From an uncultured Lachnospiraceae bacterium (GTDB lineage Bacteria > Bacillota > Clostridia > Lachnospirales > Lachnospiraceae), in assembly GCA_947593975.1 (NCBI GenBank), contig CANQDW010000002.1:18139-82138 (forward strand): 64,000 nucleotides of DNA, given 5' to 3'. The notes under the pieces are model-generated. The model saw only the letters and a list, made by a program, of their open reading frames with translations, ran no database searches and was not told where the DNA came from. The first letter of the stretch is position 1. Each line of letters begins with the position of its first letter. Below are positions 55,677-63,950 of this stretch, piece after piece. Position numbers and translations under genes: made by a program.

Positions 55677-56840
55677 ATGTATACAGCAGGAAAAATAATA
55701 AAAGCAGGTTTATCAATTACGGTATTTATTTTGCTTATTTGGGCAGCACAAAGGCTTGTACAGCCCAAATATGCGGATGAGCTTATAGAAGGTAATTTTA
55801 CTGCTGAGTATTATAATGAAACAACAGATCATGATGTGATTATAATTGGCGATTGTGAAGTATATGAAAATATCGATCCAATATATTTATGGGAACATTA
55901 TGGAATTACAAGTTATATAAGGGGGAATGCCCAGCAACTTGCGTGGCAGTCATATTATATGCTTGAAGACACTTTGAGATACGAAATCCCCAAGGTTGTT
56001 ATATATAATGTGCAAGCGCTCATGTATGATGAACCACAAAAAGAAGAATATAACCGAATGACATTAGATGGTATGAAATGGTCAAAAACAAAATATGAGG
56101 CCATAAAAGCTTCAATGTGTAATAATGAGAGGATGTTAGAGTACATATTTCCTATTTTTAGATATCATAGCAGAATTATGAATCTTTCTAAAGAAGATTT
56201 AAAATATTATTTTAAACGAAAGAAAGTTGCCAATAACGGCTATTATATGAGAATTGATGTATTGCCGGTAAGTGAATCTGATGTTGCCGATATGTCATGG
56301 CTTATAGGAGATACAGATGCAGAAAAAGATGAGATCATAGATCCGTGGGCAGACATAGAAACCGAAGAGGAAGAAAATGAAATTTCTTTGCCCGAAGGTA
56401 ATGCGGAAGAGAAATTAGGGAATCTATCTATGGAATATTTGGACAAAATCCGTAATTTATGTGATGAAAACGGCATAAAGCTTATTTTGATCAAAGCGCC
56501 GAGCTTAGCGCCTATATGGTATGATTCATATGACAAACAGATAATGATGTACAGCAGGAAATATAATCTCAGATATATTAATTTCTATGAGTTGTTAGAA
56601 GAAACGGGAATTGATTATGAAACGGATACATATGATGGCGGACTGCATATGAACAGAAACGGCGCAGATAAGATATCTGAATATTTGGGAGATGTTTTAA
56701 GCAGGGAATATGAAGCGCAGGATCATAGGGGAGACATGACTTATGATAAAGTGTATGAACAAAAACGGCAGTTTTACTATGAAATGATAGATGCACAGAA
56801 AAAAGAGATTGAACAGTATGGAAGAGTTAAAAATTATTAA
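55677..56840 (+). CDS. DltD/AlgX-like SGNH-fold protein with a GDC motif
   Basis: A 387-residue protein with an N-terminal membrane anchor (about 9-28) and an extracytoplasmic domain. The first SGNH block reads VIIIGDCEVYENI, so the usual nucleophilic Ser of GDS is Cys60; a late DGGLHMNRNGADKIS (Asp320, His324) supplies possible partners. A long acidic insert (about 225-255) is not conserved-looking. By position it takes the part of DltD, the final transferase or hydrolase of the system. ATG at 55677 follows GAAAGG; GTG at 55662 is the alternative. Confidence 0.7.
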   Translation: MYTAGKIIKAGLSITVFILLIWAAQRLVQPKYADELIEGNFTAEYYNETTDHDVIIIGDCEVYENIDPIYLWEHYGITSYIRGNAQQLAWQSYYMLEDTLRYEIPKVVIYNVQALMYDEPQKEEYNRMTLDGMKWSKTKYEAIKASMCNNERMLEYIFPIFRYHSRIMNLSKEDLKYYFKRKKVANNGYYMRIDVLPVSESDVADMSWLIGDTDAEKDEIIDPWADIETEEEENEISLPEGNAEEKLGNLSMEYLDKIRNLCDENGIKLILIKAPSLAPIWYDSYDKQIMMYSRKYNLRYINFYELLEETGIDYETDTYDGGLHMNRNGADKISEYLGDVLSREYEAQDHRGDMTYDKVYEQKRQFYYEMIDAQKKEIEQYGRVKNY

Positions 56841-56859
56841 ATATAAAGGAGAAAGTCAT

Positions 56860-57348
56860 ATGAAAAAAACAAAAATACAAAGATTATTGGCAGTTATAGT
56901 TATTATGTTTATGGTATCTGTACAGGTTACGGCACCGGCTGCGGCGAAATCCAAAGGTTACAAATTTACTTATAAAAAAGCAACCGTATATATGGGTGGA
57001 CCGGCAAAAAAAATATTGAAAAAAGCAGGTAAACCAAAGAAGGTAAAAGCAGCCAAAAGCTGCGCATATGATGGAAAAGATCGTACATATAAATATAAAG
57101 ATATAATAATATACACATATTCAAATACTGATGATGGTCCTGAATATATAAACGGAATAACATTCTTAAATTCAAATGTTTCTACAAAAGAAGGAATTTC
57201 TATAGGAAGTTCCTATAGTGAAGTTTTTGATGCGTACGGCGAAAACAGCGATTATCTTGGGGTATATACTTATAAAAAGGGTGCTTCTAAGCTTCAGTTT
57301 CAGATTACCGATGGTATAGTAAAGAATATCAGATATGTTAAAGCATAA
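56860..57348 (+). CDS. Small secreted Lys-rich protein
   Basis: A 162-residue protein with a clear signal peptide (about 1-28, cleavage near APAAAKS). The mature part is very basic and Tyr/Lys-rich (KAGKPKKVKAAKS) with a beta-rich end (GISIGSSYSEVFDAYG, then LQFQITDGIVKNIRYVK) similar to small Firmicutes envelope proteins with a repeated GxSxxxVxxxyG unit. I cannot name a family. AAAGGAGA precedes the ATG, and it follows the SGNH gene by 19 bases. Confidence 0.6.
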   Translation: MKKTKIQRLLAVIVIMFMVSVQVTAPAAAKSKGYKFTYKKATVYMGGPAKKILKKAGKPKKVKAAKSCAYDGKDRTYKYKDIIIYTYSNTDDGPEYINGITFLNSNVSTKEGISIGSSYSEVFDAYGENSDYLGVYTYKKGASKLQFQITDGIVKNIRYVKA

Positions 57349-57376
57349 AATAATGTTTGAGAAGGTAAGGAAAACA

Positions 57377-58834
57377 ATGAAAAAAATGATGAACAGTATG
57401 GTAAAAATGTTTTTATATATAAGCATTGTATATGTCTTATTAGGTATTGCAGGGGAATCACAGGATGTTTTTGCCAAAACGAAAGTGAAACATGTAAAAA
57501 TAGGGGAACAGGTGAAAATCAAAAATGATTTTGATGATGTAAGATACAGAAGCAGCGATGAAACTGTTGCCTATGCAGATAAAAATGGGGTTATAACAGG
57601 TAAAAAAGAAGGCACAGCCAGTGTTACTGTGCGGAGTGAGGGCGAAATAATAGAAAAGTATACGATTAATGTTGAAAGGAAAGAAAAAAAACCGTCACGT
57701 ATTCCGGTAACATTTTCGGAAATATCTATGCAGGAAGTGCAGGAATATGACGCAATAACAGGAAATGTAATTTTTAAAAATATTATTACAAATGATGCGG
57801 AAATAGGAAAAATAAGAAAAATCATATATTATTATGCATATAATGAAATAATTTCCGAACTGCCGGAAACAGCACTGATGCAGGAGAATACGGAGCAAAA
57901 TGTTGAGACGGTAAGAAGAGTTGTTACGCTTACTGCAAAAAATATACCATCATGGAGCAGCACTGAGACCGAACGCGGCGGAGATATACAATATAACGGC
58001 TCATTGTCAGAACTGGAGCTTCTCAAAATAGAAATGTATACGGGAGAGGCGTTATATATATACAATGCAGAATATGATGAATATTATTTAAGGTGGGGGA
58101 CAAATGATAACAAACCTCCTAAAATTACGGGGCTGGTAAAGGAAAAAAGCTATACCGGTGATGGAGATGTTATCCGTACGTATTATTCAGATATGAAAAA
58201 TACATATGATTTCACCCAATTTGTAGAAGCATATGATGAACGTGATGGGAAAGTAAAGGTAAAAGCAGATACAAGTAAGATTAATTGGAGTAAAGAGGGT
58301 ACTTATAAGATATGGTTTACTGCGAAAGATAAAGATGGAAATAAAGCAAAATCATGGGCAAAAATAAAAGTATATCATCCGGGAACGTCAGAAAATATTG
58401 CGGATGGTGTATTAAAAAGGATTATATCAAAAGGCTGGTCTGATGAGAGAAAAGCAAGAGCAATATACAGCTATATAAGAGGACATATGTCGTATGTAAA
58501 TCATACTTCCCATATTGCATGGCCGGATGCAGCATTAAGGTCATTTCGTTATCAGACAGGAGATTGTTATACTTATTATGCAGTGTCGAGACTGCTTTTA
58601 AACAGGGCGGGGATATCAAATATGATGATAAAAAGATATCCAACACCGGGAGGAAGAAGACATTACTGGAATCTTGCATATATTAATGGAGGCTGGTATC
58701 ATTTTGATACTACTCCGAGGCGAGGGGTTAATTTCTGTCTGTTGACAGACAGCCAGCTTTGGAATGCTTTTGGCGGGTATGTGTTTAAGTTTCGGCTTAG
58801 TTATTATCCGGAGCGTGCAGATAAAAGACTATAA
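57377..58834 (+). CDS. Secreted Ig-like and transglutaminase-like protein
   Basis: A 485-residue protein with a signal peptide (about 1-32). An Ig-like BIG2 unit follows at about 35-95 (VRYRSSDETVAYADKNG, then VITGKKEGTASVTV), then a beta-rich middle part, a second Ig-like or cadherin-like unit at about 245-330 and a transglutaminase-like domain (about 335-470). The triad is visible: Cys397 in GDCYTYYAVSRLL, His near 427 in GRRHYWNLAY and Asp near 443 in HFDTTPR. It may cut or crosslink peptides in the cell wall. Confidence 0.8.
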   Translation: MKKMMNSMVKMFLYISIVYVLLGIAGESQDVFAKTKVKHVKIGEQVKIKNDFDDVRYRSSDETVAYADKNGVITGKKEGTASVTVRSEGEIIEKYTINVERKEKKPSRIPVTFSEISMQEVQEYDAITGNVIFKNIITNDAEIGKIRKIIYYYAYNEIISELPETALMQENTEQNVETVRRVVTLTAKNIPSWSSTETERGGDIQYNGSLSELELLKIEMYTGEALYIYNAEYDEYYLRWGTNDNKPPKITGLVKEKSYTGDGDVIRTYYSDMKNTYDFTQFVEAYDERDGKVKVKADTSKINWSKEGTYKIWFTAKDKDGNKAKSWAKIKVYHPGTSENIADGVLKRIISKGWSDERKARAIYSYIRGHMSYVNHTSHIAWPDAALRSFRYQTGDCYTYYAVSRLLLNRAGISNMMIKRYPTPGGRRHYWNLAYINGGWYHFDTTPRRGVNFCLLTDSQLWNAFGGYVFKFRLSYYPERADKRL

Positions 58835-58857
58835 GTATTACGGGGATATGGTTTGTG

Positions 58858-60342
58858 ATGAGAAAAAAGTATTATATGGTGGCTTTGATCGTATATATTG
58901 CCATAGTTGCAGGTATTGCGGGTCTGTTTTTATATCAGAATATATCGTATAGAAACCGATGGTATCCGGGAACGGCAATTAATGGATTTTCATTGTCAGG
59001 AGAAACAATAGAATCATCATTAAAAAAATTACAGGATTATTGCAATGATTACAGACTGGAAATATTGGGGAGAAGAGATGGTAAAATAACCATTGCCGGT
59101 AAAGATATCGGTTATGGGATAGAGTGGAATACGGCTATAGAAAATATGTTTAAAAGCCAGCATGACAGTTTTTTGTTTCCATGGAATAAAGGTAAAAATA
59201 TTGATGTCGGTTATACAGTACATTATGATGAAAAATTTTTAGAGGAATATCTTGCTGAATCAGATATTATAAAAGGAAGCAAAAGTTATGTAATAGTTAA
59301 ACCTAAATCAGCAGACATAGTATATGATGAAGTTCAGGGACATTACATATGTGTTGAAGAGGAAATAGGAAACAGTATAAAATTCGACAGGTTTTATGAG
59401 ATTATTAAAAAAGCGCTGAATAATGGAGAAAAAACAGTAAATATAACTGATGGATCTGAATATCCGGGAATATATGAAGAACCGGATATTACAAGTGATA
59501 ATAGTGAATTGCAAAATGAATTGTTAATAAGAAATAATGCTGTAGTACGATTTGTACATTGTGATATTGGAAATGGCGTTACAGAAACTATCACTCCGAA
59601 GAATATTAATAAATGGATAGATTATAAGAATGGAAAAATTAAATATAATGAAAAGAAAATATCGGAATGGGTAAAGGATATTTGCCAGAAATATAATACA
59701 GTAGGAAAAGTGCGCAAACTAAAATCCCATACAGGAAAATCAGTATCGGTTATCGGTGGTGATTATGGCTGGCAGTTGAATTATGAAACAATACTGGCTC
59801 AATTAAGAAAAATACTAACTAAAAAAATAGGGGCAAAAAAAATTGAGTCATATATAACGAATCCAACTAAAGAAAATAAGGAAGCAATCACAACTGAGTT
59901 AAAAATAACATATTTAAATCGTGCCTATAAGATAAGTAACGGTAAAAATGTGAAAGATTGGGATACGAAAAATTATATAGAAGTGTCGCTTAGTGAACAA
60001 ATGGTATATGTATTTAGAAAAGGGAAAGTTGCTTTTTCATGCAGATGTATAAGTGGTTTGCCGGGCGAAAGGCATACTACAACGGGAACGTATTATATAA
60101 AAGAACACAGGACTAATTATACAATGGTAGGTGAAGATTACGAAACATTTGTAAAATACTGGGTAAGGATTACATGGACAGGAATAGGATTTCATCCTGC
60201 TACATGGCAGCCCTGGAGCAGATGGAGTAATACTCTATATAAAACTAAAGGTTCACATGGATGTATAAATTTGGAACCGGCAGATGCAGAAAAAATATAT
60301 AATATGGCAAGATATATGGAAGCGGTATTTATTTATGAGTAA
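58858..60342 (+). CDS. L,D-transpeptidase (YkuD) with PG-binding domains
   Basis: A 494-residue protein with one N-terminal membrane helix (about 6-26), two PG_binding_4-like units (about 75-190 and 215-320) and a C-terminal YkuD domain (about 370-490). The active site is in SHGCINLEP with Cys469 and the His two residues before. It forms 3-3 crosslinks or anchors in peptidoglycan. The GTG three bases upstream could also be the start. A strong terminator follows. Confidence 0.9.
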   Translation: MRKKYYMVALIVYIAIVAGIAGLFLYQNISYRNRWYPGTAINGFSLSGETIESSLKKLQDYCNDYRLEILGRRDGKITIAGKDIGYGIEWNTAIENMFKSQHDSFLFPWNKGKNIDVGYTVHYDEKFLEEYLAESDIIKGSKSYVIVKPKSADIVYDEVQGHYICVEEEIGNSIKFDRFYEIIKKALNNGEKTVNITDGSEYPGIYEEPDITSDNSELQNELLIRNNAVVRFVHCDIGNGVTETITPKNINKWIDYKNGKIKYNEKKISEWVKDICQKYNTVGKVRKLKSHTGKSVSVIGGDYGWQLNYETILAQLRKILTKKIGAKKIESYITNPTKENKEAITTELKITYLNRAYKISNGKNVKDWDTKNYIEVSLSEQMVYVFRKGKVAFSCRCISGLPGERHTTTGTYYIKEHRTNYTMVGEDYETFVKYWVRITWTGIGFHPATWQPWSRWSNTLYKTKGSHGCINLEPADAEKIYNMARYMEAVFIYE

Positions 60343-60365
60343 AAAATTTAAATGATGCGTACACG

Positions 60366-60407
60366 GAAACCAGTATTCTATTCGGTAGATGCTGGTTTCT
60401 TTTTTTA
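60366..60407 (+). terminator. Terminator after the L,D-transpeptidase gene
   Basis: An 11-base stem with one G-U (60366-60376 and 60389-60399), a 12-base loop and eight T. Confidence 0.9.
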
Positions 60408-60478
60408 TTGGAATTTTAGAAAATTGGTTTTGCTGCATTCAATATGGCATCTGCTATATAACATATTAATGGAAAAAC

Positions 60479-60516
60479 ATGTCCCAATATTGACAAATAT
60501 GTCCCATAAGTATAAT
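60479..60516 (+). promoter_or_regulatory. Promoter with flanking direct repeats for the AAA/protease genes
   Basis: TTGACA at 60490-60495 and TATAAT at 60511-60516; the spacer is only 15 bases, or 17 if the -10 is TAATAT at 60513-60518. ATGTCCCA occurs at 60479-60486 and 60499-60506, 20 bases apart, one on each side of the -35. Confidence 0.6.
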
Positions 60517-60550
60517 ATATAGATATACAATAAAGATAGGAGTGGCGCAC

Positions 60551-61600
60551 ATGAAAAAAAAGAGCGTTATAAATTTAATAAAGTATTATGTGGAAGAGAA
60601 TGATGCAGGGTTCCGTAGTGAGGCATATGAAATTGCAAAAGATTTTGATCAAGCAGGTGACTATCAATTAGCAGAATATATTATGGCATTAATGTCTAAT
60701 GCGAATACCTTTATACCGCAGATAAATGAAAATGAGTCAGCGATGTTTGAAAAGATAGAGACTATTAGCGACAGTTTATGGTTGCCAGAAGATATAACAC
60801 AAGATTTATTAGGAATTGTTCATGCAGTTGCTCATAATGCTGGCATCAATAAATTTATGTTTCAGGGAGCACCGGGAACGGGAAAGACAGAAGCGGTAAA
60901 ACAGTTAGCTCGTATTTTAGATAGAGAAATATATATGGTAGATTTTGCTGCAATAATTGATAGTAAATTGGGACAGACACAGAAAAATATATCAACTTTA
61001 TTTAAAGAAATAAATAGTTTTGTTCATCCAGAAAAAGTAATTATTCTCTTTGATGAAATAGATGCAGTTGCATTGGACAGAACAAATGCAAATGATTTGC
61101 GAGAGATGGGAAGAGCAACATCGGCCATGCTAAAAGGTATGGATAAGATGGATGAAAGGATTATATTAGTGGCTACAACAAACTTGTTTGAATATTTTGA
61201 TAAAGCATTAGTTAGACGATTTGATTCTGTTATTGATTTTAATAGATATTCACAAGACGATTTATTATCTATTGCAGAAGAATTTTTAAATAAGTTTTTG
61301 ACTAAATTTAAATTGGCAAATAAAGATATTAGAATGTTTCGTAAGATTATTTCATTAATGTCCCCAATTCCATATCCGGGTGAGTTAAAGAATATTATCA
61401 AGACATCAATAGCATTTAGTGATCCGGAAGATGGAATGGATTACTTTAGAAGATTGTATTATACAGTTAATGGTTTAAAACCAGAAGATTTACTGAAACT
61501 AAAAGCACAGAAATTTACAATTAGAGAGATTGAAATTTTGGCAAAGAAACCTAAGAGTAGTGTGGCGAGGGAACTAAAGGAGAGTGAAAAAAATGAATAA
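60551..61600 (+). CDS. AAA+ ATPase of an IetAS-like module (IetA-like)
   Basis: A 349-residue AAA+ ATPase. The Walker A GAPGTGKTE is at about 106-114 and Walker B ILFDEIDAVAL near 165; TTNLFEYFDKALVRRFDSV holds sensor 1 and the arginine-finger region. A helical N-terminal part (about 1-85) is unique to it. The C-terminus looks like a small helical domain. It is encoded directly before a subtilisin-like protease with an 8-base overlap, the layout of ietAS. The ATG at 60551 has GGAG eight bases upstream. AT-rich. Confidence 0.85.
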   Translation: MKKKSVINLIKYYVEENDAGFRSEAYEIAKDFDQAGDYQLAEYIMALMSNANTFIPQINENESAMFEKIETISDSLWLPEDITQDLLGIVHAVAHNAGINKFMFQGAPGTGKTEAVKQLARILDREIYMVDFAAIIDSKLGQTQKNISTLFKEINSFVHPEKVIILFDEIDAVALDRTNANDLREMGRATSAMLKGMDKMDERIILVATTNLFEYFDKALVRRFDSVIDFNRYSQDDLLSIAEEFLNKFLTKFKLANKDIRMFRKIISLMSPIPYPGELKNIIKTSIAFSDPEDGMDYFRRLYYTVNGLKPEDLLKLKAQKFTIREIEILAKKPKSSVARELKESEKNE

Positions 61601-63833
61601 TATATTGCAATTAAAAGGGCAATTTCAAAAAAGAAAGAATACGAATAGATTTGGACCTATAAATCTTCCTAAAGGAATGAAAGTTACGGCAGACCATATT
61701 AATAACCTTCAGAAACAACTTACGGATATATTTTTACGTTGGCAAAATGATAGGCTGATAGGTGGAGCATTAGTAAGCGTTCATTATACATGCGTTGTTG
61801 CAAAAAGTAATCGTTTGCAATTATTTTTGGGAGAAGGGAGTCGGCATCCAAACCAATCAATACGAGGTGCCAAATTTGTAGAAGAATATAATAGTAAAAA
61901 TAAATTAGTAAAAAAACACGTATTTACTTATTTTCTATCGTTAGAATCTTTGCAGAAAACTATAGATTATTTGGAAAAGTGTGGGAAAATAGTTCAGGAA
62001 ATATATGGTGGGGAGATTTCTGATAAAGAAACACAAAAAATTAATGAAGGCGAATACAATAGTAAACTTATGGTAAAAAGCACTTTTTTAAAAGCGGTTG
62101 TTGATGCAAGTTATGTGGAAAGCTTTCAAATAGATAAGGCAAATGACAAGGTACGTGAACAGTCAATTGTTACAATCTATAAGACAGGGATTGAGACAAC
62201 TGAGCTTCTAAGAAAATTGGGAATTGATATGATTAATGCGAATATGATTGACGATACAACTCTTCGATTGGAACCAAGGGAAATTGAAATTTTGCGAGAT
62301 AAAGCACCATATCTTATTGCTATGAGTGTTAGAAATTTTGCTGAGATTACTCCGGAAATTAGTGATGAAAAAAGATATAATGAGAAAATCGATATTCCAA
62401 AACCAACGAATGAACCTATTGTTGGGGTGATAGATACTCAATTTGATAAATCTGTATATTTTAATGAATGGGTTGAATATGAAAGGTGTATAGATTCAAA
62501 TATTGATTTAGAACCAGAGGATTTCTTTCACGGAACAGCAGTTTCATCAATTATTGTAGATGGACCATCTTTTAATCCTAGATTAGAAGATGGATGTGGG
62601 AGATTTAGAGTGAAACATTTTGGTGTTGCGAAAGCAGGACAATTTAGTTCATTTGCAATATTAAAAATGATACGTAATATTGTAGCGAAAAACAGAGATA
62701 TAAAAGTATGGAATTTATCATTAGGATCTGCAATGGAAGTAGACGATAATTTTATATCTCCTGAAGCGGCAGAATTGGATCGAATTCAGTACGAGTATGA
62801 TGTGATTTTTATAGTGGCAGGTACGAATAAGAAAAAAATTTCAAATGTAACAAGAATAGGTGCTCCGGCAGATTCGTTGAATTCCTTAGTAGTAAATGCC
62901 GTTGATTTTCAAGGTAATCCTGCATCTTATTCAAGAAAAGGACCGGTATTAGAATTTTTCTATAAACCAGATGTTTGTTATTATGGAGGAGATGGATCAG
63001 AAAAGATTGTTGTATGCGAACCGCTTGGAAAAGCAACTGTATCAGGGACATCTTTTGCTGCTCCATGGATAACTAGAAAAATGGCATATCTTATATATGT
63101 TATGAAGTTTAGTAGAGAAGTTGCAAAGGCACTAATAATTGATTCAGCAGCAGGTTGGAATAGGCAGGATAACACTACTTATATAAAAGGCTATGGACTC
63201 GTTCCTAAAAAAATTGAGGATATTTTACATTCTAAAGATGATGAGATACGGTTTATTATGACAGGAACAATTGATGAATATGAGGTATATACTTATAATA
63301 TTCCAGTACCACAAGATATGAATGCGCATCCCTTTTATGCGAAAGCTACTTTAGCATATTTTCCAAAAAGCGATAGAAATCAAGGAGTTGATTATACAAA
63401 CACAGAAATGGATATACATTTCGGACGAATTATGGAACAAAAAGGGAAAGCGGTTATTAAAGCGATTAATTATAACAAACAAGCAGAAGAAGGGCTTAAT
63501 TTGATTTATGAGGAAGATGCAAGAAAACTATATCGAAAGTGGGATAATGTAAAGCATATTTGTGAAGCGATAAAAGACAGACCAAGACCTAGAAAAGCAT
63601 ATCAATCAGGTATGTGGGGACTAAGCATCAAGACTAAAGAGAGACTGGAAACTAAAAATGGAAGAGGATTGCAATTTGGTGTTGTTGTTACTTTAAAAGA
63701 AATGAATGGTGTAAATAGAATTGATGAATTTATTCGACTATGTATGTTAAGAGGATGGGTGGTTAATTCAATAGACATTGATAATCAGATAGAAGTTTTT
63801 ACAAAAGCAGAAGAAGAAATTGAATTTGAGTAA
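61593..63833 (+). CDS. Subtilisin-like S8 protease of an IetAS-like module (IetS-like)
   Basis: A 746-residue cytoplasmic protein with no signal peptide. An N-terminal domain of about 270 residues is followed by an S8 protease domain with the full catalytic set: Asp281 in GVIDTQFD, His313 in FHGTAVSSI, Asn412 in AGTNKK and Ser487 in GTSFAAPW. A C-terminal domain (about 540-746) is not recognised. Being intracellular and coupled to an AAA ATPase fits IetS of the anti-phage ietAS pair rather than a secreted nutrient protease. ATG at 61593 has AAAGGAG ten bases upstream. Confidence 0.85.
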   Translation: MNNILQLKGQFQKRKNTNRFGPINLPKGMKVTADHINNLQKQLTDIFLRWQNDRLIGGALVSVHYTCVVAKSNRLQLFLGEGSRHPNQSIRGAKFVEEYNSKNKLVKKHVFTYFLSLESLQKTIDYLEKCGKIVQEIYGGEISDKETQKINEGEYNSKLMVKSTFLKAVVDASYVESFQIDKANDKVREQSIVTIYKTGIETTELLRKLGIDMINANMIDDTTLRLEPREIEILRDKAPYLIAMSVRNFAEITPEISDEKRYNEKIDIPKPTNEPIVGVIDTQFDKSVYFNEWVEYERCIDSNIDLEPEDFFHGTAVSSIIVDGPSFNPRLEDGCGRFRVKHFGVAKAGQFSSFAILKMIRNIVAKNRDIKVWNLSLGSAMEVDDNFISPEAAELDRIQYEYDVIFIVAGTNKKKISNVTRIGAPADSLNSLVVNAVDFQGNPASYSRKGPVLEFFYKPDVCYYGGDGSEKIVVCEPLGKATVSGTSFAAPWITRKMAYLIYVMKFSREVAKALIIDSAAGWNRQDNTTYIKGYGLVPKKIEDILHSKDDEIRFIMTGTIDEYEVYTYNIPVPQDMNAHPFYAKATLAYFPKSDRNQGVDYTNTEMDIHFGRIMEQKGKAVIKAINYNKQAEEGLNLIYEEDARKLYRKWDNVKHICEAIKDRPRPRKAYQSGMWGLSIKTKERLETKNGRGLQFGVVVTLKEMNGVNRIDEFIRLCMLRGWVVNSIDIDNQIEVFTKAEEEIEFE

Positions 63834-63891
63834 TTATACGCAAATATCTAAAAAAGGCGGGTAAATAAAAGAAATCGAAGAGGGCTAACCT

Positions 63892-63909
63892 ACTACCATC
63901 ATTGGTAGT
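63892..63909. terminator. Short hairpin after the protease gene
   Basis: ACTACCA at 63892-63898 and TGGTAGT at 63903-63909 form a perfect seven-base stem with a four-base loop; there is no T tract, so it may also be part of an element end. Confidence 0.35.
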
Positions 63910-63950
63910 CCCAAAGAAATTGCGAGAATGTGAAACTTTTTCTGTAAATG

